From Benincasa hispida (Eukaryota > Streptophyta > Magnoliopsida > Cucurbitales > Cucurbitaceae), in the NCBI RefSeq assembly GCF_009727055.1, contig NC_052349.1:44207375-44271374 (forward strand): a DNA stretch of 64,000 nucleotides, in the 5' to 3' direction. Below, piece after piece: positions 1 through 12,240 of the stretch. Both the position numbers and the translations under genes were made by a program. Position 1 is the first letter of the stretch, and each line of letters opens with the position of its first letter. The notes below the pieces were generated by a model, which saw nothing but the letters and a program-made list of their open reading frames with translations, was not told where the DNA came from and searched no databases.

Positions 1-119
1 AAAAACCTGAAATCCATCCAAATCGATGAACAATCTTTTGATTCCATATTTTGAAAAACTAAATCAATCTTCAAAACGTTTTGAGTTTATACTTTATAGG
101 ACATGTATTTATTTCGGTT

Positions 120-720
120 TGGACCCTAATTTGAATTAAAATTTTCTGAAAAGAAAAATACATTTTTTTTCAATAAATTTTAGATATTGGTCCCTATGCT
201 TCAAAATATTGTTCTTTTAACCTTTGAATTTGAATTTAATTTTCATGTAGTTTCTAGGTTTCAAAATATTACACTTTTAAGCTTGAGTTTTAAATTTTGT
301 TTCCGTTTGATCTTCGTTAACAACCTTAATTCTTTTATTCAATACTCACTTTTATGAATGTTTATTAATTAATTTTAAAAACTATAATTAATTAGTAATT
401 TAGTATTCACTACTTTTACCTTACTTTTAAAATTAATTTAATAATTTCACTGAATAATTATTTTAGATTAATTAACTGAAAGTTAATGTCAAAGGCCAAT
501 ACGAGTATTAGTGAATACTTGGGAGTAAAAGTATAAGGAGCAAATTAAAATTAAACTCAAAACTCAAAGTAAAAATATAAAAATTTTGAAATTTAGGGAC
601 TAAATTGATATTAAACTCAAAATTAAAATTTGTAACGGTAACATTTTGAAACTTAAAACTAATTGAAAGCTAGAATCATAACCTGAAGACTAAAATCATA
701 TTTTTCCTTTTTCTAAACTA
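120..720. repeat. Decayed AT-rich inverted-repeat (foldback) element
   Basis: The left part (about 180-310, 'ggtccctatgcttcaaaatatt' type wording) is imperfectly inverse-complementary to the right part (about 560-700, with 'atttagggactaaattg' and 'taacattttgaaactt'). The two meet around 400-450 in A/T-only sequence. No coding potential is seen. This looks like an old MITE or foldback element. Ends and target duplication cannot be fixed by eye. The remainder of 1-1230 is AT-rich with no feature I can name. Confidence 0.4.
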
Positions 721-1230
721 AAAAAATGAGGGAAAATTAACGAAGTAGTATGTACTATTACAAATTGGAAAGGGCTTAAGGCTTTTATTTCATATTTCTG
801 ATTCATATTTCTCATTTTTAAAAATTAAACTCATTTGATAGTTAGTTATGTTTTTTGTTTTTTAAATTTTAAGAAGCATTTTTAAAATGTCAAAATGAAT
901 ACAACTCAATTGTCGTCAAACACGTACTATTGACTTGAAGATTAGTGGTTCAATCCTTCCAACTCTACATATATTTAAAAGAAGGGGAAAAAACAATCCT
1001 TTAAAAAATGACAAATTTTGAAAATTTATTATAAAAATTGGTCATAGAAAATTTTTATTATTGGCTTTTTATATATTTTAATTTAAACTTCAAAGACAAA
1101 ACTATATATTTTAAAACTGGAAAAGAGGTGTAAATTAATACAATTAAGAAAATTTAAAGTTTAAACTAATATAACTCATAAAGTTTAAGATTTAAATTGC
1201 AATTTTTCCTAACTTCCTAATTCTTCTTAT

Positions 1231-1598
1231 TGTTAGGGACAACGACCCTCCCACTTTGGGCATAAACCCTATCAATGGAGATAGTCATCTAGTCATCCAT
1301 CCGTCTAACTCATATCTAGGCATAAAAAGTTGATCAAGCCTCTGGTCATCCATCCGTCTAACTCATATCTAGGCATAAAAAGTTGATCAAGCCTCTGGTC
1401 ATCCATCCGTCTAACTCATATCTAGGCATAACCACGGATCACACCATGACTACTTCTTCCAAGGCTCCATCTTTGTTTGGCATCAAGGATGGTTTCAAAC
1501 CAAAAGACCTCATACCAATGGAGATAGTCATCCTTACTTATATACTCATGATCCTTCTCTAATCTAACCAATGTGGGACTTTGGTCGCATTCCCAACA
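1231..1598 (-). mobile_element. Solo LTR (or TRIM LTR) with 5-bp TSD
   Basis: The 368-bp segment starts TGTTAGGGAC and ends TCCCAACA, the TG...CA inverted ends of an LTR. It is flanked by identical CTTAT at 1226-1230 and 1599-1603, a classic 5-bp integrase target duplication. Read on the minus strand it begins TGTTGGGAATGCGACC and contains 'gagtatataagtaagg', a TATA-like box typical of an LTR promoter. No internal region or second LTR adjoins it, so it is a recombined solo LTR or a TRIM-type element. The wording resembles a common plant LTR/TRIM family, but I cannot name it. Confidence 0.82.
1292..1431. repeat. 53-bp tandem repeat, 2.6 copies
   Basis: The 53-bp unit beginning GTCATCCATCCGTCTAACTC starts at 1292, 1345 and 1398. 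The first two copies are identical and the third stops after 34 bases. It lies wholly inside the solo LTR at 1231-1598, so it is an expansion within that LTR. Confidence 0.97.
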
Positions 1599-1612
1599 CT
1601 TATTTTTTTATT

Positions 1613-3390
1613 TTTTATATATGCTCTTGAAGTTTCCAAAAGTTTCAGAAGTTTCAAAAGTTTCAAAAATACTCTTAAACTTTTAAAAAGTTAACAAAAT
1701 ACTCTTACAATGAAAACCATTAAAATTATCAAAAATACCCCTGGACTTTCAAAACATTTCAAAAATCTTAATAAAAATTTAAAATTACTTCCTCCGTTAG
1801 TATTTAAACAAAAACCATTAATTTCTCATGAAAAAAATGACTTTAAAAATAAAAAAGTAAAAAAAAACGCTCCTACTTATTAATTTGTGTGAATATTTCT
1901 TTTTTAAATTCGAAAAGAATCAATTTTAAAATAATTTATATAGATATACTCATTTTTTTTCATATAGGCACTCTTATATTTCTCTTAATTTTCCAATTCT
2001 TAGCTTATACTAATTTTTCCAACAACAAAAATAAAAAACCAAAATTTTAAGTTAAAAAATATAATACCACAAATTTTCACAAAAATCCAAAATCAAAATC
2101 TCCTCTTGAAACGTATCAAAACGATAATTAGGCAAATAAAAAAAGTATCAGGCTAAATCGTGTTGGTTCTTAGGAATTTAATATTTATTTTAGTTCTTAG
2201 ATAGGTTATTGAGCAAAAAAGTCGTTGGGACATTTTGGATGCAATTTGACTTAAATGGAGTAATTAGCAAGTAACGGGAGCCAAAACGATGAAATCGAGC
2301 AAGAGGACTTGTGCCCTGCGCCATTCACAGTCTGCTAGGCAAGCGTTATGTCACAATTGTCCTTTCGGAAGCTTCACTTAGCGCTTGTGTGTTACTTGTT
2401 CCTGCTCAAGAACAAATCAGCCAATTCGAATTCGAATCGTCGATGGCATACCGAGTGCCTCTCACAACCTCCACTCTTATTTTGGAGAAAACGATTTTAG
2501 AAAACTGATTTAGAGGAAAAATTTTCGCAAACGTTTGAAAGCATGATTTGAGCAAAGAAATATTGTAGTAGGCTAGAAAGCAATAAGCAACAACAACGGC
2601 TTTATAGCATATCACTCGTTATATGAGGATATGATGATTAGTCTTACTCCCGTATAGTGCATTCTGAACAAAAAGACATTCGTCACCCTTGCATATGGAA
2701 ACGGGCGAGCGGTCATACACTAAGAAAAGTACATAGAAAGTAAACCAACTAGCAAAATGAAAAAGCATGGTAAAAAGAGGTGGAGGTGGACATGCGGTCA
2801 TAGGCAACATGCCTTGGACAAGCATGACCGTGTCATGTTGCAGTCCTGCCTTGCGGCACCGCAACGCTCTCCATTTGATACGCGCGCATGAAGAGATACT
2901 CCTTCCAATTTGCAATTTTGTGAAATTGTGGTATTTTTATGTTTTAACTTAAAATTTTGGTTTTTATTTTGCTTGTTGAGAAAATTTGTGTAAACTAAGA
3001 ATTGAAAAATTAAGAGAAATATGAGAGTATCTTTATGAAAAAAATGAGGATATCTCATCATTTATTTTAAAATTGATTCTTTTCAAACTTAAAAAAATTT
3101 CAAATAAATTGATCAATAGGAGCATTTTTTTTTTAATTTTTAAAGTCACTTTTGTTACGAGGAATGAACGATTTTTGTTCAATTACTAATGGTGGAGGTA
3201 TTTTTGAACTTTTATTAAGTTAAGAGTATTTTTGAAACATTTTAAAAGTTCATGGATATTTTTAAAACAAAACTTTAATAATTTTCATCCAAAATTTACG
3301 ACAAATATATTTTTTTAACTTTTTTAAAAGTTTAAAGATATTTTTTAAACTTTCAGAACTTCAGAGTATTTTCTTATATAGTGTAAAAAC
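1613..3390. mobile_element. Foldback or non-autonomous MULE-like element with ~0.5-kb inverted arms
   Basis: The left arm (about 1613-2105) matches the reverse complement of the right arm (about 2890-3390) along nearly its whole length. One example is the left run 'tatttctcttaattttcc' around 1977-1994 against the complement of 'aaattaagagaaatatgag' near 3007. Another is the block around 2030-2060 (accaaaattttaagttaaaa) against 2938-2966. The 0.8-kb loop (about 2106-2889) has a more balanced base composition than the arms. Its short ORFs match no family I recognise. Long arms with unrelated cargo suggest a foldback element or a Pack-MULE-like non-autonomous element. Exact ends and a TSD were not resolved. 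Confidence 0.68.
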
Positions 3391-3460
3391 CAGGGACATT
3401 TTTTATACTTAAACCTATTATTTATTTATTTATTTTTTGCAATTGTGGCCATGTGTGTAA

Positions 3461-3600
3461 ACTTGGACGTCGAGTCAAATAAGTGACGCCGGCAGCCACG
3501 TGGACCCGAGCGATCACCGTTGACTACGTGGTCAATTTCGACAGCGTGGCGTGTTTCATCTTCTCGCAAAATCCCCCCACTTTCCTAACTTGCAATTATT
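3461..3600. promoter_or_regulatory. GC-richer island with G-box and paired W-boxes
   Basis: In an otherwise A/T-rich stretch this interval holds the G-box CCACGTGG (3496-3503) and the inverted pair TTGACTACGTGGTCAA (3520-3535). In that pair two W-box cores (TTGAC/GTCAA) face each other across an ACGTG core. No ORF follows on either strand, so it may be a lost promoter, a conserved noncoding element or a TE promoter. Only the motifs are seen; function is inferred. Confidence 0.3.
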
Positions 3601-4460
3601 AGTTCCAAAAAGGAATTTATTTTGTCGTTTTTTTTATCAAAAAACAAAATCATTTTTTTAAAAAAAATTACAGTTATGAAATTTTCACTTAAAAAATGAT
3701 TAAACTACAAATTTGACCTATAGTATTTTGGACGTATTTTTAGTTTCAAATCGATAATCATTTTTGTTTTGGATCCGATTCAGTTTCAAATTTGATTCGA
3801 AAAATTTTAAAAGTTTCAGTTTTAGTATTTATGATTTAATATTTTTTATATTTTTTAAAAACATCATTTTGTCATTGGCTTAATAAATCTTTTTACATGG
3901 CAATGCATCAACATTTTTTATTTGATTAAACTGCTAAATGTGTTAGTTGTTTTTTTATTTTCTAGTATAACAAATGAAGTTGAGAAGATCTAAATTTATA
4001 ACCTCAAAGAAAGTCGCACGTGTCAATTATTGTTGAATTGATTTATGTCTATTTTTAACCGTTAAAATATATTAGATGATTGTATTATAATTTAGGTGCA
4101 CGTACGAAATATTTGTTTTTAGATAAATCCATTTTCATTATCATGTTAGCATACATATTACAATATGACAAAATATTGAGAATAATTAAATGATTATTTG
4201 ATTAAGAAAAACTATAATGGTTATTATTTTTAAGTTTAAAATGAATATGTATGTATAAGTATGTACATATATACCAAGGACAAAAATATAATGAATTTAA
4301 TTGGCAAAAGTGAGATTTGTACTTAATAATTAATATTTATCAAACAAATTTGGTTTTAGACCAAAATAGCAAATGATCATAGTTTAATCCACTTAAAACA
4401 TGTATTATCAACTCTTTAAGAATTTTTTTAAGATTAAAAAGATAATGATTGTTTTTAAAT
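3601..4460. other. AT-rich intergenic DNA
   Basis: No supported coding region, RNA gene or clear mobile-element boundary on either strand. Confidence 0.6.
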
Positions 4461-4650
4461 ATAGGAAAATGTATCAAAATATTTATAAATATAGCAAAAT
4501 TTAATTGTCTATTTATGATAGACCGTTCAGATAGGCATGTATAATAGTCTATTACAATCTATTACAGATAATCTATGATATTATACTATTGCAATAGACT
4601 GTGATATTATACTATTACAATTTTATCATTTAAATAATTTTAAAAAAACA
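4461..4650. repeat. GATAGA/TCTATC palindromic repeat, copy 1
   Basis: Alternating 'gatagac', 'tagtctatt' and 'aatagact' words form a dense set of short inverted repeats. They are bracketed by 'aaatatagcaaaattt' on the left and 'acaattttatcattt' on the right, which are roughly inverse to each other. The same layout recurs at 11720, 45560, 52190 and 58515. It looks like a MITE-like dispersed family. Confidence 0.55.
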
Positions 4651-5580
4651 AACAAAAGATTTTCTTACTAATCTCTCTCCATACTTTCTACCTTTAAAAT
4701 GAAGGTTACTTTTTGAAAGGGGTCCACAATTAATTAGACGCGTGATAGTAATGAATATCATTGTTTTTGACTGCCCAAATCTCATTTGGAAACTTGGATT
4801 CTCACCTATTTGATGTGGTAAAATAAGGCTGTTTTTTTAAAATATATAAAGTAGGTTAATATTTACCATAATTAGTCTCTCTAGCCTTTGTAAGATTCTG
4901 ATTTTTATATTTATTATTGTGGCATGTTTTATTTGAATGTTATAAAGCGTGGGATGAGTTCACATTTTAGATTGATCATATTAATGTTTAAAATGTATTT
5001 TAAAAACTAGAGACAATCGAATAGGTTTTTAGGTTTGAAGAAACAAAAAGGCAACGTATCTTCAATAATACCGATCTTTATATATATATATATATATTTA
5101 AAATATTACTTTACATGTGGGGTGAGAATTTGAACCTACTTTAATCTTTATAAAAAGTAGATGTTTCTTAAACCACTAAACTAATATGATCAAATATTTA
5201 GACAATTGGTAGGATGTGTTTATTTGGCGAATCATAGGAATTATAAAAAGGGAAAAAAAAACCCCTTTTAAGGTAACTTGTTTTAAGTACACTTTGGTAA
5301 GTTAGACAAACTATCCTTGCCAAACTTAATATGCCAAGTTGTCATTGTCACTAAACATAATATTGACAACAGCTAAAAACAATTACTAAAACATTCATAT
5401 ATATATTTTGGATCCTTAACCTACTCCCACATTTTTCTAAACTTTGAAGAAACAAAAAAGACCATAGAGGCCAAATCAAAATCATACAATGGAGGCTAAA
5501 ATGGTAATTCAAGCAAAGTTATACTAGTCAAACTATATTATACTTTATAATTTCCCAAAAAGAAAAAGAAAAATATGTTT
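4651..5580. other. AT-rich upstream region of the CAR gene
   Basis: No coding region is supported. It contains a short (TA)n tract near 5078-5096. The proximal part presumably includes promoter sequence for the gene starting at 5781. Confidence 0.5.
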
Positions 5581-5585
5581 GAAGG

Positions 5586-5594
5586 TATATAAAT
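5586..5594 (+). promoter_or_regulatory. TATA box of the CAR gene
   Basis: TATATAAAT lies 187 bp upstream of the chosen ATG (5781). This would give a leader of roughly 150-165 nt, a usual plant length. An upstream ATG at 5603 opens a 53-codon frame ending at 5764, but it sits within about 10-15 bp of the TATA box and so is probably 5' of the transcription start. Confidence 0.45.
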
Positions 5595-5780
5595 TAGGTA
5601 GAATGGGAAGGCATAAAAAATTCACATTGGAATTGTCAATTGTCATTGAGGGTGAAGAAGGATATCCAAAGAAGGAAAGGGAAATCCATAACCCACAGAA
5701 AAAGAAGAAAACAGAGTTTAAAAGCTTCTTCTTGGAGAATCTCTCTGATTTGGAGAAAAATTAAAAGGGGGAGTTTGAAA

Positions 5781-7310
5781 ATGGAGAATTTAATGGGTTT
5801 GCTCAGAGTCCATGTGTTTAGAGGTGTTAATCTTGCTGTAAGAGATGTTGTTAGCAGTGATCCTTATGTTATTTTCAAGATGGGCAAACAGGTTTCTTCT
5901 TCTTCTTCTTCTTCTTCATTACTCTGTTTTCTTTTTCTACCATTGACTTTGTTGTTCCTTTCACTCATTCTGGTTTTGTTGAAGCTTTTGATTGAACAAT
6001 TGTCATCTCATGATTTTGATTTTGATTTTGGGTTTTGGGTTCTGTTTGGATGTTTGTGTTTTTTTTCTTTTTTATGTCCGATGGTGTTGAGGATCTTATG
6101 TCGAAATAGAGAAGAGACGTCACAATAAAGATATATGTTTGTTCTCTTGACGGATTTAAAACTAAGTCAAATTTGGTGAGGGAGCTAAATTTGTTTGATT
6201 GTTTGTTGTTCTAACCATTTTTAGAGTTTCTAAAATCAAGTGCTATGAGTTCAAACTTTTAAATTTAGTGATTCTTTAGTGAATTTTGAGTGCTATTTTT
6301 TTTAATTGGATCTTATGCTAATACTTTTTTAGCTTTGTTTTTTAAAATTATAATTATTTTCTCACACTTTACGGTAGTTTTGATCTTTCTTAAAAAAATT
6401 TCTGAATTCGAGTCTGAATTTTGAAAATATCTACTTAGAAATAAATATCAAAATAAAGAAATTCATATATTGAATTAATATTTATAAACCTAATTTTTAA
6501 AAATTATATGCGGATTCGAACAAGGTAAAAGTATCTTAAGAAGATTAAGTTCATTAAAATTTATCAAACTTTTGAATACTTGGTTTAAACTTTGGTTGAG
6601 TCATTTCTTCTTGAACTAATTCCGACAGTCAATTTTTATCATTTTGTAGTAATTAATTTTCAAATATGTACATGCAAAGAAGAATTTAGATTAAATTTAC
6701 TCTAAGTTATCGTCAACTTTAGCTCTTACGACGTATTGTATTAACAAGGTTTTTGAGTTTTATGGACTAAGTCAATTATATTGCGTGTTCTATAGAAATT
6801 GAAGACTCGAGTAGTGAAGCAAAATATCAACCCAGAGTGGAATGAAGATCTAACTCTATCAATCCAAGATCCAAATCTTCCGGTCAACGTGGTAAATACT
6901 ACATCACATCATCTATTTATATCCCACTTTTTTCTTTGTTTTCATATGAGCTTAAATTCAATGAAAAAAGAAATACTAAAAGTATGTTTCGATAACATTT
7001 TCGTTTTATGTTTATACAGTTGGTATATGACAAGGACTTGTTCTCGCTCGACGACAAGATGGGGGATGCGGAGTTCGACGTTCGACCTTTCGTGGAAGCA
7101 GTCAAGATGAGATTGAACAATCTCCCAAATGGAACCATCATAAGAAAGATTCAACCAAGTAGGGAAAATTGTTTGTCTGAAGAAAGTTGTATAGTTTGGG
7201 CAGATGGAAAAGTTATTCAGAAAATGTTTCTAAGGCTAAGAAATGTTGAGTCTGGTGAAATTGAGCTACAGTTGCAATGGATTGATATTCCTGGCTCTAG
7301 GGGACTGTAG
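5781..7310 (+). CDS. C2-DOMAIN ABA-RELATED (CAR) family protein, three exons
   Basis: The exons are 5781-5891, 6796-6891 and 7020-7310, joined by GT-AG introns in phase 0, giving a 165-residue protein, the usual size of plant CAR proteins. It is a single C2 domain. It opens with GLLRVHVFRGVNLAVRD, followed by SSDPYV. The calcium-loop aspartates are D22 and D27 in loop 1 and D73, D75 and D81 in the YDKD...DDKMGD loop 3. The extra segment after DAEFDVRPF, up to the WADGK and ELQLQWID ending, matches the CAR signature insertion. Known family members bind phospholipid in a calcium-dependent way and bring PYR/PYL abscisic-acid receptors, or a YchF-type GTPase, to the plasma membrane and nucleus. 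The start was chosen because MENLMGLLRV leads straight into the first C2 strand. Intron 1 (about 0.9 kb) begins with a TTC microsatellite directly after the donor. All splice sites and calcium ligands look intact, so I expect it to be functional. The specific CAR paralogue cannot be assigned. Confidence 0.92.
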
Positions 7311-8800
7311 ATATAAAAAAATTAAAAATAATTAAATAATAATATATTTTATGAAATGGGATTTCTTTTTGGACTTTTAGTTGGTGTCTATCAATTTTGT
7401 TTTAATTATTAAACTAGTTGTGTTGTGGCCTCCCAATTATATCCATGGAATGAGTGGATATATGTAATATGGTGCAATCTTTAAGAAATCAACCAATCAA
7501 ATGTACAAAGATGATATGTTGTACTCAAATATTGCTATTAAATATAATATTGATTTTTAATTTTATCGAGAGTTTTAATATCACACCAATTATGTATTTT
7601 AAATCTTAGTTTATTTTAATCATTATACTTTCAAATATCTAAATTTAGTCTTTTTATATTTAATATATCTTAAAATTAGTTGTTATTATCCATTTGAAAT
7701 TAAAAATAGACACAAAAATACAAGAATAAAAAGTAGTATTCATTTAATAACATTTTTAGATATTGTTTGGTCTATTTGTATGTATGTATGTGTGTGTATA
7801 GATATAGCATTATAATTTTAAAACAAAAATAAAATAATTTAGGTTAAATACCAATTTTGTCCTTATAATTTGAAGTTGGTTCAATTTTAGTTCCTATAAT
7901 TTTAACGAATCTTAGATTTAGTCCCTCAAAGTTCATTTTATTGAAATGGAATAAATAATAATAATAATAATAATTTTCATGTAAGGAAATATAATATGTG
8001 AATATGTTATCAAAATTTATAGTAAAAATGCTAATGGATAACAAAAAAAATTTCTATAAAATCAACAAAAACATAGCACTTGGACTAAATTTAAAATTTA
8101 TTAAAAGTGTAAACAATATAATTAGACAATTGAAATCACATCGATCGAAAATAATTAATTAATTAGTAAGGGGAGGAGAAAGCATGACGACAGGGTCATT
8201 CTCTCAAGCTCATGTCTATAGATGTAATGTATTTACTTAAAAAATAGCACAATAATACATTAACCAATTGACTTGTTCAAAAAAAATTATTCCCTTATAG
8301 GTAGGTGTCACAATCTTTTATGTGGAACTTTAGTTTAGTTGATAGAACCACTTGTTTTTTTTTCTTCCTTTTTTTAAAATGTTTGAAGGGATGAAATAGA
8401 TATATAATTAATAGAGTAGACTTTAAAAGAATCAAATAAAGTTAAATACGATAATTTGTTGTTAGGTCTCTTATAATAACTGCGATCTAAATTGTCAACT
8501 TACATGTAATTCAACTGGGTAAGACTTTTTTAACTAAAAGGTTAGACTTTTGAAATAAAATTGAAAACATCACCGAGTCATGAAACTATTCGACACAAAA
8601 TTGAAAATTCAATTATCTATTAGAAATAAAATTGAAAGCTCAAGACTTTATTAAATAAATTTTAAAGTTTAAGGATCAAGTACACATAAGCTTATAAAAT
8701 TAAAGATATGCAAAACATATTCTAAAGTTAAGACCAATCAAAAACAACAACCAACCCTATAAAATCAAACTACTACTAATAATAACCTATTTATTGAGTG
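7311..8800. other. Intergenic DNA 3' of the CAR gene
   Basis: AT-rich sequence with an (AAT)n microsatellite at about 7952-7973. The wording around 7840-7945 ('ttttgtccttataatttgaag', 'ttagtccctcaaagttcat') is typical of decayed plant inverted-repeat elements. No gene is supported. Confidence 0.5.
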
Positions 8801-8990
8801 ATTTTCAAAAATAGAAAAATAAGAGAAATTATATACACAAAATAATAAAAATTTAATATTTTTTAATAGAGGTTAATGGAAATCTTATCAATATTTATAT
8901 GATAAAAACTTATAACAATCTATTAGTGGTTATCATTATTTATTTATTTATTTTTATAAATAGTTTAACATTTTTTTATTAGTAAAAAAT
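8801..8990. repeat. Weak relative of the GATAGA/TCTATC repeat family
   Basis: The opening 'gattttcaaaaatagaaaaataag' is shared with 57730-57753. The interior holds 'aatctattagtgg' and 'ttatcattattt' words. It is a diverged, possibly partial copy of the family. Confidence 0.35.
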
Positions 8991-9000
8991 TCACTTTATT

Positions 9001-11195
9001 GGGGGAGTACTACAAGTTTGTGCATATAAAATTGTGAATTCTCTAGTTGACCTTATCACACATCCCAAACCACCAATTTCTGTTGGGATTATGCCAAATT
9101 TTTGGGTTTGGTTAAATTTTGTTTTCTTTGAAAAATATATATTGAATTATTGCAATTGGGTATAAAAATTAGCTTCAATCTTCAAAAAGACAAGAAGAAT
9201 AAGAGAGTTTGGATTTGGTTGGGTGCATTAAATTAATAATTTAAGATTCTAATGTGAGCTAAATGAGTGGGTGACATGTTCTAAATTATATTTTTCTTGG
9301 ATTAGAAGAAATATATAGGAAGGCTTGACCAACTGATTTTACATTTAAAATATAATTTCTTGTTCTTTGTTTTCTCCTCACCTTCTTGTCTTGTCTACAA
9401 CCTCAATCTCTTGTTTGTGGCCTCCTAGGCCCCTAATATTATTTCAAAAAAAAAAAAAAAGTTTTTTTTCAACATTATTATTTATATAAAGGTATATTTG
9501 TTTTGAAAAAGATTATTAATACCTTAACTAACTAAGTTGAATTCAAATAAACATAATCGAGAGCTTAAAATTTTATGAATATATATTCTTAATATAATAA
9601 AAGTAGGATATTTATATATGATTCTTAGTCGCTAAGACACATTAATTAAACTTATTGATTAGATATATTTTGAGTTTAGATTTCATTTTCGAGGTGAAAT
9701 AATTGATCTTGTTTAGAGTTGAAAAATAGATACTTATATTTATATCTATGGGCCCTTAATGTCTGTGGAATAATTTTCAAAATTTGTCCTATTCTACATT
9801 TTCAACTCTTTTACTTTGTTCTTGATGCATCAATTATTTGTTTCCCCACCACCAAATTAACTCAACTCCTCTCTTTCCCATAGACAAATCCCTTTTATAC
9901 TCTCTCTCTCAATCACTCAAATTTCTCAATATCCCCTTCAATCTTTCTCATTTATCAAGTTTGGTTTGTTTTTTTCATTCATTCATCTATCTTTCTTTTT
10001 CTTTTATCTTTTTGAGTCGTCTAAATTTCTTTTTTCTATTTGGTCTTTTTTACTATCTTATTCTCTCCTATAGTCTAAATCATTATTTGAATTTAGACTA
10101 AATTAGGCATATATACATAGATTAAAAAAAAGAAAAAGAAAACTTATCGTGTCATTTTATTTCATATATTATGAGTAAATTTTGGATTATTGGACTAGTC
10201 ATTTGCTACAAATGTATAGAAAATTATCATTTTGATTGAGTGAAGTTACGTTATTTATTTCTCCAAACAATTTCAGTTTTTAGCCACTAAGGCATACTTA
10301 AGACATGTTTGGGAGTAACTCTGAAATGGTTAAAAACAATTTTGTCATTTTTATCATTTTTAAAGTCATTTTAAAATATGTTTTTAATCGTTGAAATCGA
10401 TTTTCGTGATATAATTGTTAGAAAATTTGGAGACAAAACTCAAGCATTCATAAGCTTACTTTTAATTTGTTAGGATAGGAGGTGAGAAACAAGTTTGTGG
10501 TTGGCTAATTTAATAGGCAAGTCATGATTAAAGAAGAAAAAATTGGGGCGGTTGATCATCTATAAAGAGATCAAAATTATAAAGATGTAGTGCATAAGTG
10601 GAGTTGGCCCATTTCTCTAATAATTAACCTCTATAAGCAATTATTCTAACCGGTTAATTTGGAAGCTTTCATGGATTAGTTGAAGAAATAAGGAGGTTTT
10701 AGAACTTAATTAGATAAAATGGTTGTTTTCAAACTATTTAAGGGAAAGTAGGTGTTTTTTTTTTTCATTATTTAAAAGAGACGCATTCAACATCATTTTA
10801 TTCTTTTTTTTTTTATCAGTCCCTTGAATGTAATTAAATAAAAAAAGAAAAAAGAAAAAAAATTGAAACGTCAAATCCTCTGAAAAAGACGTATTCAGAC
10901 TGTTGTCAGTAACTATGCGTGCCGGACCACCTCATTGACTGTGAAATATTTTTTTGGATTTTGTCGTTTTTCACTCCACTCTCCCCTTAAATTTTACTTG
11001 TTCCCCCCTCAATTCCTCTACTTTCTTCATTCATTTGGTCCCTAACACCTAAGAAGCATGGTTGATTTCCATCTCCTTCATATTTACGGTCCAAAAAGCC
11101 ATCCTTCTAGCATCTTTTTCATATTTTTCCACCAAAGTCGACAACCATTTAATTTTTACCATCTTTCTACCTGTTCATATTATTACTTTATTTTA
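9001..11195. other. Intergenic DNA with pyrimidine-rich promoter-like stretches
   Basis: Two stretches look like plant core promoters followed by pyrimidine-rich leaders: around 9890-9960 (ccttttatactctctctctc) and around 10970-11050. Neither is followed by a convincing ORF. The 64-codon frame at 11058 has no motif and low-complexity composition. Nothing else is supported. Confidence 0.4.
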
Positions 11196-11512
11196 GTGCA
11201 ATATTTTTCTTTTGGTAAGTTGATATATTTTTGTTATTTAAAAGAAAATTAGGTTTCTCATAATCTTGTACTAATTTTTTAATTATTATTTTGTTTATGG
11301 TGGATATTATTTCTAAGAAAAATTCTACAAACGATCATTCAAATGTTTTTTTTTTTTTGGTAAGGTGCAACATTTTTCTTTTGGTAAGTTGATATATTTT
11401 TGTTATTTAATAGAAAATTAAGTTTCTCATATTTTTTTTACTGATTTTTTTATTATTATTTTGTTCACAGTGGATATTATTTTCAAGAAAAGTTCTACAA
11501 TCGATCATTAAA
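11196..11512. repeat. Tandem duplication, 169-bp period
   Basis: The segment beginning 'gtgcaatatttttcttttgg' at 11196 recurs at 11365 as 'gtgcaacatttttcttttgg'. Both copies continue through 'taagttgatatatttttgtt' and 'tggatattattt'. The copies are diverged by point changes and small indels, so this is an old local duplication. Confidence 0.85.
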
Positions 11513-11719
11513 AAGTTATGTATATAGCTATTTACTTTTATTCGAAATGATGTATTAAATATTGAATATTTGAATGTTGTTATTATTGTTGTTGTTATGT
11601 TTACAGTTTATTTAGTCGTTATTATTATTATGTTTACAATTTATTTCGGATTTTTTTGTTAGATATACTTTGTGTTATAGGCACTCTTATGTTAGATTAA
11701 GTTGTATTATTCACCTTAA

Positions 11720-11895
11720 TATTGTAAAAGTTTATCGATTATATGCTTTTATCAATGATAGATTTTACTATTGGTACTAAAAGTTTATCAACGACATGAA
11801 TATATCAATGATAAAAGTTAGTACTATCAATAGTAAAATTTATTAGTAATAGACTCTTATGATCGATAGACTCTATTACTAATAGACTCCAAGAA
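11720..11895. repeat. GATAGA/TCTATC palindromic repeat, copy 2
   Basis: Contains 'tcaatgatagattttacta', 'tagtaatagactc' and 'gatcgatagactctattac' in alternating orientation, the same architecture as 4461-4650. A (TA)n tract follows at about 11900-11917. Confidence 0.5.
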
Positions 11896-12084
11896 CTGGA
11901 TATATATATATATATAAACATACATATATATACATGTAAATATATGCAGTGCAACGAGCTGGAGAAAGCTTGAAAAGTTGCCAGATTTCTTTATAATTCA
12001 AGTTTCTTTTATTTTTCTTCTCAATTTTCGTTCAATTTTAGCTGTTGTCTTGGCTAGGATTCTACTGATAAATTCAAACATGTT

Positions 12085-12240
12085 GGTACTTCAAATGCGT
12101 TATTAAAAGAAATTAAAATTTTGTTTTGTTCTCAGTCATTCTGACCGAGATGCAGTGGGACGAGCCATTAAAATAATTGTCTAATAAGATACTATGTATG
12201 AAAGATGAAAAACTTTAGTTTATTTTTAGCAATGACCTAA
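12085..12240. repeat. Dispersed repeat, first of a pair with 46028-46190
   Basis: The run 'ttattaaaagaaattaaa' followed by 'ttttgtttt', a 'gaccgagatgca' word, 'aataattgtctaataag' and 'ctatgtatgaaagat' matches the order and spacing of the block at 46028-46190. Both copies lie a few hundred bases downstream of a GATAGA/TCTATC repeat. Its nature is unknown. Confidence 0.5.

Noticed and set aside
5603..5764. 53-codon frame upstream of the CAR gene
   Set aside because: Lys/Glu-rich, begins almost at the TATA box and so probably precedes the transcription start; no evidence of translation.
11058..11252. 64-codon ORF after a pyrimidine-rich promoter-like stretch
   Set aside because: Phe/Tyr/Ser-rich composition typical of T-rich intergenic DNA, no motif, and it overlaps the 169-bp tandem repeat.
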